DNA from: an uncultured Actinotalea sp.
GTDB lineage: Bacteria; Actinomycetota; Actinomycetes; Actinomycetales; Cellulomonadaceae
Length of the DNA: 6,377 nt
Assembly (NCBI RefSeq): GCF_946885855.1
Contig: NZ_CAMPHH010000197.1
Span: 1-6,377 of the forward strand
Direction: 5' to 3'
The notes under the pieces: generated by a model
Databases searched by the model: none
The model's input: the letters and a program-made list of their open reading frames with translations, nothing else
Told to the model about the DNA's origin: nothing
Shown: one piece after another, positions 1 through 5,220 of the stretch
Layout of the letters: the number at the start of each line of letters is the position of its first letter
How positions within the stretch are numbered: position 1 is the stretch's first letter
Program-made: the position numbers and the translations under genes

Positions 1-1477
1 GGCTGGGCTCGGCCGCCCGCGAGCCGCCGTCGTCGGCCGGTACCTCCGGCGCGTCCGTGGGCGCCTCCGTCGTGGCGCGCTGCTCCGGCCCCACCGCGGG
101 CTCGTCCACCGTCGCGCGCTGCGGCACCGCCGCGCGCTCGTCCGTCGCGGCGCGCTCCGGGGGTCCCGGCCGCTCCGCGACAGGTGCCGGACCGCCGGTC
201 GCCACCGGCGCGTCGGCCGACTCGGAGGCGTCGGTCACCGGCGCGGCCGGTCCGCTCGCTGCATCCACGGGCGCGCCGTCGGCGGCGGCGGGCGCCCGGA
301 AACCGTCCCGCACCCCACCGACGACGTCGCGCTCGAGCTTCTCCAGGCGCGCGGCGAGCCCCCGGGCGCCGTCGTCGACGGCGGGCAGCAGCAGCCGGGC
401 GACGAGGAGCTCCAGGTGCAGCCGCGGCGACGTCGCGCCCGTCATCTCGGTGAGCGCGTCGTTGACGAGGTCCGCCGAGCGCGAGAGCTCAGCGGCGCCG
501 AGCGTGGCGGCCTGCGACGTCATGCGCTCGTACTGGTCGGCCGGGACGTCCCGCAGCACGGCGCGTGCCGCCTCGCCGGACGCCGCGATGACGATGAGGT
601 CGCGCAGTCGTTCCAGGAGGTCCTCGACGAACCGGCGGGGCTCGTGCCCGGAGGAGATGACGCGGTCGACCACGCGGAAGGCACTGGCCCCGTCGCGCAC
701 GGCGATGGCCTCGACGACGTCGTCCAGCAGGGCCGCGTGCGTGAAGCCCAGCAGCGCCACCGCCCGCTCGTAGTCCAGACCGCTCTCGTCCGCGCCGGCG
801 ACGAGCTGGTCGAGCACCGACATCGAGTCCCGGACCGACCCTCCGCCGGCCCGCACGACCAGCGGCAGCACGCCCGCCCCCACAGGCACGTGCTCCGCGG
901 CGCAGACCTGCTCCAGGTACGGGGTGAGCACGTCCGGCGGGACGAGCCGGAACGGGTAGTGGTGGGTGCGCGAGCGGATCGTGCCGATGACCTTGTCCGG
1001 CTCCGTCGTCGCGAAGACGAACTTCACGTGCGGGGGCGGCTCCTCGACGATCTTCAGCAGGGCGTTGAAGCCCTGCGAGGTGACCATGTGGGCCTCGTCG
1101 AGGATGAACACCTTGAAGCGGTCCCGCGCCGGGGCGAACGTCGCGCGCTCGCGCAGGTCGCGGGCGTCGTCGACGCCGCCGTGGCTCGCCGCGTCGATCT
1201 CCACGACGTCGAGGCTGCCCGGCCCGCCGCGCGCGAGCTCGACGCAGGACTCGCACCGTCCGCACGGCGTCGCCGTCGGCCCCTCGGCGCAGTTGAGGCA
1301 GCGGGCGAGGATGCGCGCCGACGTCGTCTTGCCGCAGCCGCGCGGGCCGCTGAAGAGGTACGCGTGCGTGACCTTGCCCGTGCGCAGCGCCTGCATGAGC
1401 GGCTCGGTGACGTGCTCCTGCCCGATCACCTCGGCGAAGGTGTCGGGCCGGTAGCGGCGGTACAGGGCGGTCGTCAC
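1..1477 (-). CDS. dnaX: DNA polymerase III subunit gamma/tau (3' end cut by window edge)
   Basis: ATPase of the DNA polymerase III clamp loader, which opens the beta sliding clamp and loads it on primed DNA; the tau form also tethers the polymerase. The first 492 residues are visible. The N-terminus MTTALYRRYRPDTF is typical of the family. Walker A is GPRGCGKT at 44-51. The zinc cysteines C63, C72, C75 and C78 match the usual spacing. Walker B is FILDEAH at 124-130. An SRT motif at 169-171 replaces the usual SRC and should hold the arginine finger R170. Sensor 2 is GSVRDSMSVLDQ at 213-224. Domain III follows to about residue 390, then a low-complexity Ala/Pro/Glu linker continues to the window edge; the tau-specific C-terminus is outside. 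The GTG start at 1477 is chosen because the conserved N-terminus begins there and a -10 box lies 7 bases upstream. No Shine-Dalgarno is visible. Identity is certain; the length is unknown. Confidence 0.97.
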   Translation of the reverse strand, partial: MTTALYRRYRPDTFAEVIGQEHVTEPLMQALRTGKVTHAYLFSGPRGCGKTTSARILARCLNCAEGPTATPCGRCESCVELARGGPGSLDVVEIDAASHGGVDDARDLRERATFAPARDRFKVFILDEAHMVTSQGFNALLKIVEEPPPHVKFVFATTEPDKVIGTIRSRTHHYPFRLVPPDVLTPYLEQVCAAEHVPVGAGVLPLVVRAGGGSVRDSMSVLDQLVAGADESGLDYERAVALLGFTHAALLDDVVEAIAVRDGASAFRVVDRVISSGHEPRRFVEDLLERLRDLIVIAASGEAARAVLRDVPADQYERMTSQAATLGAAELSRSADLVNDALTEMTGATSPRLHLELLVARLLLPAVDDGARGLAARLEKLERDVVGGVRDGFRAPAAADGAPVDAASGPAAPVTDASESADAPVATGGPAPVAERPGPPERAATDERAAVPQRATVDEPAVGPEQRATTEAPTDAPEVPADDGGSRAAEPS

Positions 1478-1484
1478 GGAGGGA

Positions 1485-1514
1485 ACCCTACGCGGCGGCC
1501 CCGACACGGGTCAC
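1485..1514 (-). promoter_or_regulatory. Likely leaderless promoter of dnaX
   Basis: On the minus strand, -35 GTGACC (1514-1509) and -10 TAGGGT (1490-1485) are separated by 18 bases. The -10 ends 7 bases before the GTG start, so transcription would begin at or next to the start codon. The bases between (TTCCCTCC) contain no ribosome-binding site, which fits a leaderless mRNA, common in Actinobacteria. The promoter lies in the 54-base gap after the LysE-family gene. Confidence 0.55.
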
Positions 1515-1531
1515 CGGCCTGGGGGCACCGC

Positions 1532-2230
1532 TCACGGGAGCGCGAGCGCCACCGCGAAGCCGCCGACGACGGCGTAGCCGGCGAGCGAGAGCAGCGTCCG
1601 CAGGCGTGGGCTCACCCGCGCACCGAGGAACGCCCCCGTCGCCGCCAGCGCGAGCTGCCACGCGGCGGAGGCGACACCGATGCCGACGACGAACGCCACG
1701 GCTGCCGCGGGGGTCGCGAGGCGGTCCGCGAGGCCGGCGGAGACCGCGACGAAGTAGACGACCGTCAGCGGGTTGACCGCGGTCAATGCCACGAACCGGG
1801 CGAAGGACCGCGCCGGGGTGAGGGTGCGGACCGGGGCGGCCGGGGCGGCGTCGTCGGTGGCGGCATGAGCGAGCGTGAGCGGCTCGCCGTCGGGGGCCAC
1901 CCAGGCCCGCGCGACGGCGCCCGCCCGCCGCTCGCGCAGCACGCCGACGACGCCCCGTGCGGCGACGAGGGCCAGGACGACAGCGCCGCCCAGCTGGACG
2001 GCGCGCTGGTGCGTCGCCAGGGTGCCGGCGACGACGGTCCCGGCGACGACGGCCACCGCGGCGTAGGTGAGGTCGACGACGCCGGCGCCCAGGCCACCGG
2101 CCGCTGCCGTGCGCCAGCCCGCCGTCATGCCCGTCTGCAGGAGGAGGACGCCGATCGCGCCCAGCGGGATCGCGATCCCGAGGCCGACGACGGCGCCGAG
2201 ACCGAGCGCCGCGAGGACGGTGGTGGACAT
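1532..2230 (-). CDS. LysE/RhtB-family amino acid exporter-like membrane protein
   Basis: Predicted inner-membrane translocator of 232 residues, the usual LysE/RhtB size. The family exports amino acids or related small molecules; the substrate here cannot be read from sequence. Hydrophobic segments lie at about 5-33, 42-70, 78-98, 144-166, 174-200 and 213-231. Family-like features are the IPLGAIG stretch at 21-27, the Gly-rich segment ending in D53 (GGLGAGVVDLTY), and TAVNPLTVVYF at 150-160. Residues 100-140 form a charged and Ala/Pro-rich loop. The ATG at 2230 is chosen because an in-frame GTG at 2302 would run into the SRP RNA and add a non-hydrophobic leader. No clear Shine-Dalgarno is present; a weak CACAAT box lies 6 bases upstream, and the nearest GGGAG is inside a hairpin stem. 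The gene sits between ffs and dnaX on the same strand. The family is fairly sure, the substrate unknown. Confidence 0.85.
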   Translation of the reverse strand: MSTTVLAALGLGAVVGLGIAIPLGAIGVLLLQTGMTAGWRTAAAGGLGAGVVDLTYAAVAVVAGTVVAGTLATHQRAVQLGGAVVLALVAARGVVGVLRERRAGAVARAWVAPDGEPLTLAHAATDDAAPAAPVRTLTPARSFARFVALTAVNPLTVVYFVAVSAGLADRLATPAAAVAFVVGIGVASAAWQLALAATGAFLGARVSPRLRTLLSLAGYAVVGGFAVALALP

Positions 2231-2234
2231 GGGC

Positions 2235-2275
2235 GGATTGTGCTCCCGCGCCACCGTCGCGGGCGAACACGATCC
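2235..2275 (-). terminator. Long imperfect hairpin after ffs, before the LysE-family gene
   Basis: Read on the minus strand, GGATCGTGTTCGCCCGCG pairs with CGCGGGAGCACAATCC around a 7-base loop. This gives about 15 of 16 paired positions, with one C/A mismatch and a 2-base bulge. It begins about 12 bases after the SRP RNA 3' end, so termination of ffs is the simplest role. There is no U tract after it, so it is not a classical intrinsic terminator. It ends 4 bases before the exporter ATG and contains that gene's only GGGAG, so it could also hide the start in read-through transcripts. Confidence 0.5.
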
Positions 2276-2287
2276 GCGCGGGCACGC

Positions 2288-2378
2288 AAGGACCCCCCGC
2301 ACACCCGCCAGAGCCCGCCTGCCCTTGCTGCCTTCCGGCCCTGGGGGGGTTCAGCGAGATGACGCCGCACGAGGGGTC
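2288..2378 (-). ncRNA. ffs: Signal recognition particle RNA (4.5S, small bacterial type)
   Basis: RNA core of the signal recognition particle, which binds Ffh and directs nascent membrane proteins to FtsY. The conserved apical region reads CAGGGCCGGAAGGCAGCAAG on the minus strand, with the GGAA tetraloop at 2336-2333 and the asymmetric internal loop that binds Ffh. The ends pair: GACCCC (2378-2373) with GGGGTC (2296-2291), and the stem continues inward with mostly G-C and G-U pairs. The 5' end is set at 2378 because a -10 box ends 7 bases upstream and pairing starts there. The 3' end is approximate. Length is about 90 nt, the short bacterial form without an Alu domain. ffs lying upstream of dnaX is a common actinobacterial arrangement. 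Confidence 0.93.
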
Positions 2379-2385
2379 TGACCTC

Positions 2386-2415
2386 AGCCTAGCCCAGGCC
2401 TGCCCACGCTCTCGA
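2386..2415 (-). promoter_or_regulatory. Promoter of ffs
   Basis: Minus strand: -35 TCGAGA (2415-2410, 4 of 6 to TTGACA), an 18-base spacer, and -10 TAGGCT (2391-2386). Seven bases downstream is G2378, exactly where the SRP RNA terminal helix begins, which supports both calls. Confidence 0.6.
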
Positions 2416-2421
2416 ACCGGG

Positions 2422-2433
2422 CGGGGACCGTCC
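2422..2433. repeat. 12-mer direct repeat CGGGGACCGTCC, copy 1
   Basis: Exact copy of the 12-mer at 2541-2552. It contains the odd palindrome GGAC-C-GTCC. It lies 7 bases beyond the -35 box of ffs, where an upstream regulator could bind. Both copies are in the same non-coding region; no known binding motif is recognised. Confidence 0.5.
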
Positions 2434-2509
2434 GCCGGGGCCTGCCGGTCCTCGAGACGCGCGGTACACCGCCCCGGGCCGACCCGTCCGGCGCGCGGGT
2501 GGCTCCGAA

Positions 2510-2543
2510 CCGGTGACGTCTCCCCCTCAGGGGCAGACACCGG
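2510..2543. repeat. Interrupted inverted repeat in the intergenic region
   Basis: The left arm CCGGTG-acg-TCT-c-CCCC and right arm GGGG-c-AGA-CACCGG surround the loop TCA. Thirteen positions pair, with one C/C mismatch and a 3-base bulge on the left. It lies about 70 bases upstream of the DUF2231 gene. It could be an operator, an RNA hairpin in that gene's leader, or a stop for upstream antisense transcription. No T tract follows on either strand. Confidence 0.45.
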
Positions 2544-2552
2544 GGACCGTCC
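2541..2552. repeat. 12-mer direct repeat CGGGGACCGTCC, copy 2
   Basis: Second exact copy, 119 bases from the first. It overlaps the right end of the interrupted inverted repeat at 2510-2543 and lies about 60 bases upstream of the DUF2231 start codon. Confidence 0.5.
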
Positions 2553-2572
2553 TGGTGGAGAGTTCAACCATC

Positions 2573-2594
2573 GCGACCGCGCCGCAGCGGTCGC
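2573..2594. repeat. Perfect 8-base inverted repeat upstream of the DUF2231 gene
   Basis: GCGACCGC and GCGGTCGC are separated by 6 bases (GCCGCA). The right arm ends 19 bases before the GTG start. It could be an operator or a leader hairpin. In DNA this GC-rich some chance inverted repeats of this size are expected. The rest of 2434-2613 shows no gene and no convincing -35/-10 pair. Confidence 0.35.
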
Positions 2595-2613
2595 CGTCCC
2601 GTCGGGAGGGACC

Positions 2614-3099
2614 GTGTTCGACGTCATCGCCGGGTTGCCGCTGCACCCGCTCGTGGTGCACGCCGCCGTCGTCCTCGTGCCGGTCGCCGCGCTCGTCGTG
2701 GCGACCGCCGGGGTGTGGCCGCGCTTCCGGCGCTGGGCCGGCTACCTGCCCGCCGCGCTCGCCCTGGCGGCGCTCGTGGTCGTCCCCATCGCGACGCAGT
2801 CGGGCGAGGCCCTGGAGGAGCGGCTCGGCGAGCCGCCCTACATCGAGGAGCACGCCGACCTCGGCGAGGCGCTCATCCCCTGGGCCGTCGCCCTCGCCGT
2901 CACCGGCGCACTCGTGACGACGCTCGAGCTGCTCCGGCGGCGCGACAGGCTGCTGCACCGCGCCGTCGTCGTCGTGGTGGCCGTCGCCGCGGTGGGCGTC
3001 GGGGCCGGCGCCGTCGTGCAGACCGTGCTCGTCGGCCACAGCGGCGCGACCGCCGTGTGGAGCAGCGTCGGGCAGCTGCCGGCGCCCGACGACGACTGA
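2614..3099 (+). CDS. DUF2231-family small membrane protein
   Basis: Predicted integral membrane protein of 161 residues; the biochemical function of the family is not established. About four hydrophobic segments lie at 13-34, 43-61, 87-106 and 117-140. The pattern fits DUF2231: an N-terminal LPLHPLVVHAAVVLVPVA stretch with H11 and H16, an SGEALEE segment after the second helix (63-69), EEHADLGE with H80, and a C-terminal GHSGATAVW with H142. The four conserved-type histidines near helix ends would suit metal or heme binding, but that is an inference. The GTG at 2614 is chosen because GGGAGGG (2604-2610) lies 3 bases upstream and the family's usual N-terminus begins there. The open frame further upstream has no membrane-like or family-like sequence and reaches into the ffs region. 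The next gene starts 44 bases downstream from its own promoter. Confidence 0.85.
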   Translation: MFDVIAGLPLHPLVVHAAVVLVPVAALVVATAGVWPRFRRWAGYLPAALALAALVVVPIATQSGEALEERLGEPPYIEEHADLGEALIPWAVALAVTGALVTTLELLRRRDRLLHRAVVVVVAVAAVGVGAGAVVQTVLVGHSGATAVWSSVGQLPAPDDD

Positions 3100-3108
3100 G
3101 GCGGGCCC

Positions 3109-3137
3109 TGGCCACCGCGGCACCGCACCCCTAGCGT
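3109..3137 (+). promoter_or_regulatory. Likely leaderless promoter for the gene starting at 3144
   Basis: -35 TGGCCA (3109-3114, 4 of 6 to TTGACA), 17-base spacer, -10 TAGCGT (3132-3137), then TCGACC and the ATG. The start codon would be at or beside the transcription start. No Shine-Dalgarno lies between. Same layout as dnaX. Confidence 0.55.
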
Positions 3138-3143
3138 TCGACC

Positions 3144-4112
3144 ATGGACGAGGGGGCGCACGCCGGACCGACACCCGTACCGACCTGGGCGCAGCTGGCC
3201 GCCCGGATGGCCGCCGCCCGCCGCCGCGGTCCTGCTCGCGGGGAGCTGCGCCACCGCGCGGCCGAGCCCCGGCCGGACGCCCCCGCCGACGACGGCGCGG
3301 TGCGCTCGGTCCGCTTCTGGTTCGCCGCGCCCCGGTGCTGGCGCGTGGAGGACGACGACGGCGTCCGGCGCATCGAGGGGCCGGAGCACTCCTACCACCG
3401 CGACGGGCAGGGACGACTGCAGCGGCGCCCACCGGACGTGCTCTTCGGGTACGGCCTGGACGACCCTGCGCGGTACTTCGACGCCGCGGACCTGGTCACC
3501 GGCGCCGGGGCGACGCACGGCTTCGTCCCGGCCGGCGAGCCTCAGCCGGTCGAGGTCGACGGACGCACCGCCTGGGAGGTCCGGCTCGACCCGCCCCCGG
3601 GCGAGCCGGGGGAGCCGGCGCTCACGCTGGCCGTCGACGACGCCACGGGCATCCTCCTGCGCTACGCCGTGGCGGGGCACGGGGTCCTCGGTGAGATCGT
3701 CGGCCTGGAGGCGGGCCTGGCGATCGACCCGGCGACGTTCACCTGGGACGGTCCGTTCGCGACGGACCTGGAGGACGAGCAGATCCGCTGGGAGGAACGG
3801 CACCGGTGGCTCGAGGCACAGCGGTTCCCGGTGCCGCGGTGGTGGCCAACGGGACCTGCTAGCCACGCGCGAGACGGCGACCCCGCCACGGGCGCGTTCG
3901 ACCTGGTGCTCGAGGTCGAGGGGCATCCCGAGCTCGTGCGGTGGCCGCGCGGCGGCACGGCACCGGAACGGCTGGAGGGCACAGGTCACCACGTGCATCG
4001 GTGGTCGGACGACCGCTGGGAGTGGGCGCTTGCGGTCACGTCCCCGCTGTCGGAGGCGGACCTCGCTCGGGTGGTCGGCTCGATCCCGCCGGACGGTGCG
4101 CCTCAGCCTTGA
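3144..4112 (+). CDS. Hypothetical protein with LolA/RseB-like features
   Basis: 322 residues; family not recognised. There is no signal peptide or membrane segment, so it is probably cytosolic. Residues 1-45 are Ala/Arg/Pro-rich and probably disordered. From 53 the sequence is rich in aromatic and charged residues and looks like beta strands: RSVRFWFAAPRCWRVEDDDG (54-73) with following turns. Residues 137-174, VEVDGRTAWEVRLDP then LTLAVDDATGILLRY, resemble the strand pairs of LolA/RseB-type lipoprotein-carrier folds, where 'D-x-x-T-G-x-x-L-R' is frequent. FTWDGPF (199-205) is followed by a charged helix (207-226) and a C-terminal part rich in Trp and His (WPRGG, HHVHRW, DRWEWALAV) before the last helix at about 303-313. 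ATG 3144 is favoured by the -10 box 6 bases upstream. The gene ends 21 bases from the convergent hydrolase gene. Protein-coding status is well supported by codon bias; the fold idea is a guess. Confidence 0.8.
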   Translation: MDEGAHAGPTPVPTWAQLAARMAAARRRGPARGELRHRAAEPRPDAPADDGAVRSVRFWFAAPRCWRVEDDDGVRRIEGPEHSYHRDGQGRLQRRPPDVLFGYGLDDPARYFDAADLVTGAGATHGFVPAGEPQPVEVDGRTAWEVRLDPPPGEPGEPALTLAVDDATGILLRYAVAGHGVLGEIVGLEAGLAIDPATFTWDGPFATDLEDEQIRWEERHRWLEAQRFPVPRWWPTGPASHARDGDPATGAFDLVLEVEGHPELVRWPRGGTAPERLEGTGHHVHRWSDDRWEWALAVTSPLSEADLARVVGSIPPDGAPQP

Positions 4113-4133
4113 CCCACGCGACGACGGCGCCCG

Positions 4134-4712
4134 TCACCCGACCCGGTCGAGCAGCGCCGTGACGCGCTGGAGCATGAGGCCGGCCGCGGACTCGTCGTAC
4201 GACGGCAGGCTCGAGTCCGCGAAGAGGTGCCTGTCACCGGGGTACAGGAACAGCTCAGCGTCCGGTGTCGAGGCGACGAGCTGCTCGGCGGCCTCGAGGT
4301 CCCCCTCGTCGACGAACCACGGGTCACGGTCCATCGCGTGCACGTGGACCGGCACCCCCTCGGGCCACGCGTCCGCGAACTCACCGGGCGGCACGCAGGA
4401 GTGCGCGAGGACGGCGGCCCGAACGCCGGGACGCGTCTGGGCGAGCATCTGCGCCGGCAGCACCCCGAGCGAGAAGCCGATCGGGACGATCGCCTCCGGC
4501 AGCCCCTCGGCCGCCGCGACGCCGCGCTCCAGGAGCGCGCCGAAGCCGACCTGCTGGGCGTGCGTCACGCCCAGCTCGACGCTGGGGAACGTGTGGCCGT
4601 CGAAGAGGTCCGGCGCGTGCACGACGTGCCCGGCCTCCCGGAGGCGGTCGGCGAAGGCGAGGACGCCCTCCGTCCGGCCGCACGCGTGATGGAACAGCAG
4701 GACCTCGGCCAT
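4134..4712 (-). CDS. Dienelactone hydrolase-family alpha/beta hydrolase
   Basis: Predicted cytosolic alpha/beta hydrolase of 192 residues, close to the usual size of small dienelactone-hydrolase (DLH) family proteins. Visible: a first strand and turn MAEVLLFHHACGRTEG, a nucleophile elbow GFSLG at 79-83 with S81, a candidate acid D130 (or D128) in AMDRDPWF, and the catalytic histidine H162 in GDRHLF. True dienelactone hydrolases use Cys at the elbow; here it is Ser, so ester or lactone hydrolysis is possible but the substrate is unknown. APDLFDG at 33-39 is typical of DLH-like proteins. ATG 4712 is chosen because GGGGAGG lies about 7 bases upstream; an in-frame GTG two codons earlier (4718) would overlap too closely with that site. 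The gene is transcribed toward the hypothetical gene at 3144-4112, with 21 bases between the stops and no obvious terminator there. Confidence 0.87.
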   Translation of the reverse strand: MAEVLLFHHACGRTEGVLAFADRLREAGHVVHAPDLFDGHTFPSVELGVTHAQQVGFGALLERGVAAAEGLPEAIVPIGFSLGVLPAQMLAQTRPGVRAAVLAHSCVPPGEFADAWPEGVPVHVHAMDRDPWFVDEGDLEAAEQLVASTPDAELFLYPGDRHLFADSSLPSYDESAAGLMLQRVTALLDRVG

Positions 4713-4720
4713 GGACACCC

Positions 4721-4730
4721 TCCCCTGTCA
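4721..4730 (-). promoter_or_regulatory. Ribosome-binding site deciding the hydrolase start
   Basis: Minus strand TGACAGGGGA followed by GGG: a strong AGGGGAGGG site. Its GGAG core lies about 8 bases from ATG 4712 but only 2-3 bases from GTG 4718, which favours the ATG. Confidence 0.55.
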
Positions 4731-4823
4731 CGGCGGGCCGGTCGGCGACGCCTGGGGCGATCCTGCACCCGGGCACCGACACGCGCCACGACGCGGGCGC
4801 CGCCCGTGCCGGTCCCCGACGAG

Positions 4824-4854
4824 TGGACGAGGCGTGCCTGCCGTCCGGTACCCT
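4824..4854 (+). promoter_or_regulatory. Probable promoter of tRNA-Ser
   Basis: -10 TACCCT (4849-4854) lies 10 bases before the tRNA 5' end, leaving a leader of about 3-4 nt for RNase P. A -35 candidate TGGACG (4824-4829) is 19 bases upstream, slightly long. The rest of 4731-4823 shows no gene and no further clear signal. Confidence 0.45.
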
Positions 4855-4864
4855 CTACACGCCT

Positions 4865-4949
4865 GGAGGATTCGCCTAGTGGCCTATGGCGCACGCTTGG
4901 AAAGCGTGTTGGGGTAACACCCTCGGGGGTTCGAATCCCCCATCCTCCG
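4865..4949 (+). tRNA. tRNA-Ser, anticodon GGA
   Basis: The acceptor arm GGAGGAT (4865-4871) pairs with ATCCTCC (4942-4948), followed by discriminator G4949. The anticodon stem CACGC/GCGTG encloses loop TTGGAAA with anticodon GGA at 4899-4901, reading UCC and UCU. A long variable arm (around 4909-4924, GTT-GGGGT-AAC type) marks it as a class II serine tRNA. The T arm is GGGGG-TTCGAAT-CCCCC. CCA is not encoded; the genome continues GCCGG. A tRNA-Ser near ffs and dnaX is a common actinobacterial neighbourhood. Confidence 0.97.
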
Positions 4950-4952
4950 CCG

Positions 4953-5000
4953 GATGAAGGGCCCGTGACCTGCAGCGATGTGGGTGACGGGCCCTTCGTC
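4953..5000 (+). terminator. Hairpin terminator of tRNA-Ser
   Basis: GATGAAGGGCCCGT (4953-4966) pairs with ACGGGCCCTTCGTC (4987-5000): 14 pairs including one G-U. ACC/GGT inside the loop can add more pairs. It starts 4 bases after the tRNA. There is no strong T tract, as is frequent in high-GC Actinobacteria. The symmetric stem could also stop transcription from the other strand. Confidence 0.75.
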
Positions 5001-5102
5001 GTAGATGAACGTCAACCAACCACGCCTGTCGCGGGTCGCTGACCTGCACCTCGGTAGCGTTTCCGCCGGACCGCTCGGGCGATCGCCCTCGCCGCGGCCC
5101 GA

Positions 5103-5142
5103 TGTTGCGTTGGTGCAATTCCTAGGGCTCGGACGCAGCAAC
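5103..5142 (+). repeat. 40-base direct repeat upstream of Fic gene, copy 1
   Basis: Begins TGTTGC, has CAATT at its positions 14-18 and ends ACGCAGCAAC. It matches the copy at 5181-5220 at 29 of 40 positions without gaps. The ends GTTGC and GCAAC form an inverted repeat within the copy. The remaining 5001-5102 and 5143-5180 hold no gene that I can support. Confidence 0.75.
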
Positions 5143-5180
5143 TCCCGTCCCGGGCTGTGGACGCTGGCCGCCGGCAGCCA

Positions 5181-5220
5181 TGTTGCTGTGCTCCAATTGC
5201 TCATGCCCCAACGCAGCAAC
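5181..5220 (+). repeat. 40-base direct repeat across Fic start, copy 2
   Basis: Second copy, offset by exactly 78 bases. Its GTTGCTG (5182-5188) and CAGCAAC (5214-5220) are perfect reverse complements. The likely Fic ATG (5203-5205) is in the 25-base loop between them. GTTGCTG can pair equally with CAGCAAC of copy 1 (5136-5142), so two exclusive RNA foldings are possible. TCCAAT (5192-5197) is a weak -10 candidate 5 bases before the ATG. Confidence 0.75.

Noticed and set aside
489..1265. 258-residue open frame on the minus strand
   Set aside because: It overlaps dnaX in a different frame; the dnaX frame contains all clamp-loader motifs, while this one is Arg-rich and motif-free.
416..2362. 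648-residue open frame on the plus strand
   Set aside because: It runs antisense through dnaX, the LysE-family gene and ffs. Its product is Arg/Asp/Gly/His-rich with no domain pattern, as expected from a GC-rich shadow frame.
1488..2627. 379-residue open frame on the minus strand
   Set aside because: Overlaps the LysE-family gene and ffs in another frame, with Arg/Gly/Pro-rich low-complexity product.
2838..3998. 386-residue open frame on the minus strand opposite the hypothetical gene
   Set aside because: Low-complexity antisense sequence; the plus-strand frame has better codon bias, a promoter and an ordered amino-acid pattern.
4741..4780. Inverted repeat GTCGGCG/CACCGAC upstream of the hydrolase gene
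   Set aside because: Only 6 of 7 pairs with a long loop, within chance expectation for this base composition.
4953..5000. Possible attachment site or riboswitch next to the tRNA
   Set aside because: The inverted repeat is a near-perfect simple stem immediately after the tRNA; terminator is the simpler reading.
4227..5042. 271-residue plus-strand frame over the hydrolase gene and tRNA
   Set aside because: It reads through the tRNA-Ser gene and antisense to a recognisable hydrolase.
5005..5202. Upstream extension of the Fic gene to ATG 5005
   Set aside because: Starts just after the tRNA terminator hairpin, has no Shine-Dalgarno, and the added residues are not Fic-like; the family normally begins near 5203. 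Kept only as an open question because of the in-frame repeats.
5103..5220. CRISPR-like array
   Set aside because: Only two imperfect copies with a single 38-base gap, no further units and no cas genes.
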